Assembly: GCF_014230145.1 (NCBI RefSeq)
Contig: NZ_JACHVC010000013.1
Span: 620,001-684,000 of the forward strand
Length of the DNA stretch: 64,000 nt
Direction of reading: 5' to 3'
Source: Pelagicoccus albus
Lineage (GTDB): Bacteria > Verrucomicrobiota > Verrucomicrobiia > Opitutales > Opitutaceae
Both the position numbers and the translations under genes were made by a program. Every line of letters starts with the position of its first letter. The stretch's first letter is position 1. Positions 62,162 to 64,000 of this stretch are shown here, piece after piece. The notes below the pieces were generated by a model. It was not told the origin of the DNA and did no database searches. It was given only the letters and a program-made list of their open reading frames with translations.

Positions 62162-63319
62162 ATGAACGACAGCCAGACAGGAGTACTAGCACTAGAAGAC
62201 GGATCTGTTTTCCGAGGCGTAGCCTTCGGAGCGAAAAAGACGGTGGTTGGCGAAGCTGTTTTTAATACGAGCATGACCGGTTATCAGGAAATCCTGACCG
62301 ACCCCTCCTATTACGGACAGATAATCACCATGACTGCGCCGATGATCGGCAACTATGGAGTCAACGAGGAAGACATCGAAGCCGACAAGCCTATGTGCAC
62401 CGGATTCGTGGTACGCGAGCTAAGCCCTATCGCCAGCAACTGGCGTAGCACCGCCACGCTGCCAGAGTACTTGGAAAAGCACGGCATCCCAGGCCTCGAA
62501 GGCATCGATACTCGCGCCTTGACCAAGAAGCTACGTGTCTCGGGAGCGATGAAATGCTGCATCAGTACCGAGGATATCTCCGACGAGGAAGCCGTCCAGC
62601 GTGCTAAGGACTGGGAAGGCATCGTGGGAGCCGACTACGTGAAAGAGGTCACTTGTGCCGCGACCTACGTCTACGGCCCCAAAGAAGCTGGTTGGCCTTA
62701 CAACCCGACTCGTTCCACAATCAGAAAGCCAGCCCGCGAACGTGAAATTTTCAAAATCGCCGCTCTCGACCTGGGAGCCAAGAAGTCGATTTTCCGCGAA
62801 TTGGCCTTCCACGGATTCGAAGTCCACGTTTTCCCTGCCACTTCCACAGTAGAGGAAATTAAAGCCATCAACCCAGACGGAGTCTTCCTTTCCAATGGCC
62901 CCGGCGATCCAGAGCCCGTTACCTACGTGCACGAGACGGTTCGCGGCTTGATGAACGACTATCCAGTTTTCGGCATTTGTCTCGGACATCAGATCATCAC
63001 TCACGCCATCGGAGCGAAGACCTACAAGCTCAAGTTTGGTCATCGCGGCGGCAACCAACCGGTCAAGAACTTCGAAACTGACTTCGTAGCCATCACCGCT
63101 CACAACCACGGATTCGCCACCTCAGAAGAAGGTCTGGCCGAGTGCGGTGCGGAAATCACCGAGGTCAACTTGAACGACAACACCATCGCTGGAATCAAGC
63201 TAAAGGATAAGCCGGTCTTCTCCGTGCAATACCATCCGGAAGCGGGCCCTGGCCCAAGCGACGCTAACCCGAACTTCGAAAAGTTCTACCAGCTGGTCGC
63301 TCAGTCTAAAAAGGCCTAG
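62162..63319 (+). CDS. carA: Carbamoyl-phosphate synthase small subunit
   Basis: 385 residues, the usual length. The N-terminal CarA domain starts GVLALEDGSVFRGVAFGA. The glutamine amidotransferase domain holds the nucleophile in FGICLGHQ and the His-x-Glu pair in YHPEAGPGP. It releases ammonia from glutamine for carbamoyl phosphate used in arginine and pyrimidine synthesis; it works with CarB, which is not in the window. A strong terminator follows, so the gene is transcribed apart from the MerR gene. Confidence 0.96.
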   Translation: MNDSQTGVLALEDGSVFRGVAFGAKKTVVGEAVFNTSMTGYQEILTDPSYYGQIITMTAPMIGNYGVNEEDIEADKPMCTGFVVRELSPIASNWRSTATLPEYLEKHGIPGLEGIDTRALTKKLRVSGAMKCCISTEDISDEEAVQRAKDWEGIVGADYVKEVTCAATYVYGPKEAGWPYNPTRSTIRKPAREREIFKIAALDLGAKKSIFRELAFHGFEVHVFPATSTVEEIKAINPDGVFLSNGPGDPEPVTYVHETVRGLMNDYPVFGICLGHQIITHAIGAKTYKLKFGHRGGNQPVKNFETDFVAITAHNHGFATSEEGLAECGAEITEVNLNDNTIAGIKLKDKPVFSVQYHPEAGPGPSDANPNFEKFYQLVAQSKKA

Positions 63320-63346
63320 ATTTTCCAGTAGAAGCATTTAAGCCAC

Positions 63347-63376
63347 GGCGCGGTTCCTCGGGACCGCGCCTTTTTT
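63347..63376 (+). terminator. Rho-independent terminator of carA
   Basis: The stem GGCGCGGT/ACCGCGCC with an eight-base loop is followed by six T residues, 27 bases after the carA stop. Confidence 0.9.
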
Positions 63377-63384
63377 GTGACTAT

Positions 63385-63577
63385 GAACCGTGAAACGAAT
63401 CGGTTCAAAGCTCACAACACCCTGTTCATAGAATTGTTTCAAAAGGACGCATGAATCGATTCTCATCATAACCAAACAAGCACTGAACAAGCCTTAAACT
63501 GATGCACAACAGGTATTTATTGATCCCAACCGCTATTTGAACAATTCTTGAACCATTTTTACGATTCAATATGAATC
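63385..63577. promoter_or_regulatory. Cluster of GAATCG-type palindromes upstream of MerR gene
   Basis: Three dyads lie in the 313-base gap before the regulator: GAACCG with a ten-base gap to CGGTTC (63385-63406), the perfect palindrome GAATCGATTC (63453-63462), and GATTCAATATGAATC (63563-63577). The last two share the GAATC half-site. They look like operators, most likely for the adjacent MerR-type regulator acting on its own promoter. Confidence 0.55.
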
Positions 63578-63632
63578 GCTTCACTGCATCATTTATCGTA
63601 ATGCTTCGTATTAAATTTCAACCGAGACAGAT

Positions 63633-64000
63633 ATGGAGCAAAACAAAACAGACCTCGCTCAAGAGGAAGGCCAATTTGAAGTAGGAGCAGTTGCTCGCAT
63701 GGTCGGGCTTTCGCCCAATACCTTGAGAACTTGGGAGAGACGCAGGTTTATTAAAGCGGCTCATAGAACCGCCTCCGGTCGCAGACGCTACACGCAGAGC
63801 CAGGTGGAGCAAATCGCTCTGCTGCGAAAGCTAACCGAAGCCGGCGACTCCATCGGCTCCATTGCCGAAATGCCCATCGAAGGACTCCGAAAGCGTGTTC
63901 TCGAGTTTCAGACAAGAAGTACAGAACACTCGGCAAACCAAACCAAGCTCGTCCGAATTTTGGCCGTCGGTCCGAAAGCCCTCCTCTGGACTTCGATCCT
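63633..64000 (+). CDS. MerR family regulator, LitR/CarH-like (partial)
   Basis: The gene runs off the right edge; 122 codons are visible. After a 13-residue tail comes a MerR-type winged helix: FEVGAVARMVGLSPNTLRTW, then ERR, then HRTASGRRRYTQSQVEQIALL. The TLRxWERR and HRTASGxRRY pattern is that of LitR/CarH-type repressors, many of which carry a C-terminal B12-binding light-sensing domain; the visible start of the second domain (RILAVGPKALLWTSI) cannot confirm this. It is probably a repressor acting on the palindromes upstream. Confidence 0.82.
   Translation, partial: MEQNKTDLAQEEGQFEVGAVARMVGLSPNTLRTWERRRFIKAAHRTASGRRRYTQSQVEQIALLRKLTEAGDSIGSIAEMPIEGLRKRVLEFQTRSTEHSANQTKLVRILAVGPKALLWTSI

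Overview
The window looks like chromosome from a marine Verrucomicrobiota bacterium, probably class Opitutae (Puniceicoccales or Pelagicoccus-like). This is inferred from gene content: a DUF3450/TtpC-type TonB operon, DUF5069 and DUF3891 proteins, sulfatase and SGNH/oligogalacturonide-lyase polysaccharide genes, and few clear Shine-Dalgarno sequences. No tRNA, rRNA, CRISPR array or insertion sequence was seen.

Region 1 (1-23.6 kb) is a solute-uptake and oxidation island. It encodes seven NMT1/THI5-type ABC binding proteins: one Tat-exported and truncated at the left edge, and six lipoproteins. There is only one permease and one ATPase. Mixed among them are five paralogous FAD-linked oxidases, a Rieske oxygenase, a VOC protein, a TauE/SafE anion exporter, two alpha/beta hydrolases, a PNPOx-like flavoprotein, an MFS exporter, a DUF5069 protein and a sulfatase. 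The likely job is uptake and oxidative breakdown of a family of related small molecules, perhaps aromatic, heterocyclic or sulfonated. The substrate cannot be read from the sequence.

Region 2 (23.6-29.0 kb) is a six-gene TonB energy-transduction operon: DUF3450, TtpC-like ExbB, ExbB, ExbD, TonB and a TPR protein. Region 3 (29-41.4 kb) is mixed: DUF3891, a transglutaminase-like/TPR protein, D-lactate dehydrogenase, a DUF442 phosphatase-like lipoprotein, an MBL-like protein, a PRC-barrel protein, a decayed C-terminal fragment of an alpha-L-fucosidase, a protein with three SGNH-esterase domains, an oligogalacturonide-lyase-like beta-propeller and a CgeB-like glycosyltransferase.

Region 4 (about 42.3-60.8 kb) is the most notable: a non-ribosomal peptide synthetase (NRPS) cluster. 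It has an Sfp-type phosphopantetheinyl transferase, a HupE/UreJ-like membrane protein, and a pyrrole-2-carboxylate starter cassette (carrier protein, ornithine cyclodeaminase, prolyl-carrier dehydrogenase, free-standing prolyl-type adenylation enzyme). Three large NRPS proteins follow. The first has an asparagine-like adenylation domain interrupted by a complete PP-loop ATPase domain of the N-acetyl-sugar amidotransferase (WbpG/PseA) type. The second has an adenylation domain that runs into a guanidinoacetate-methyltransferase-like domain and then stops. The rest of that adenylation domain begins the third protein, which continues PCP-PCP-E-C-PCP-TE with a cysteine thioesterase. The inferred product is a small pyrrole-capped peptide in which an Asn side-chain amide may become an amidine or thioamide and a nitrogen may be methylated. 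I know of no described system with this architecture.

Region 5 (60.8-64 kb) holds a lysine 2,3-aminomutase-family gene, carA and the start of a LitR/CarH-like MerR regulator preceded by several palindromes.
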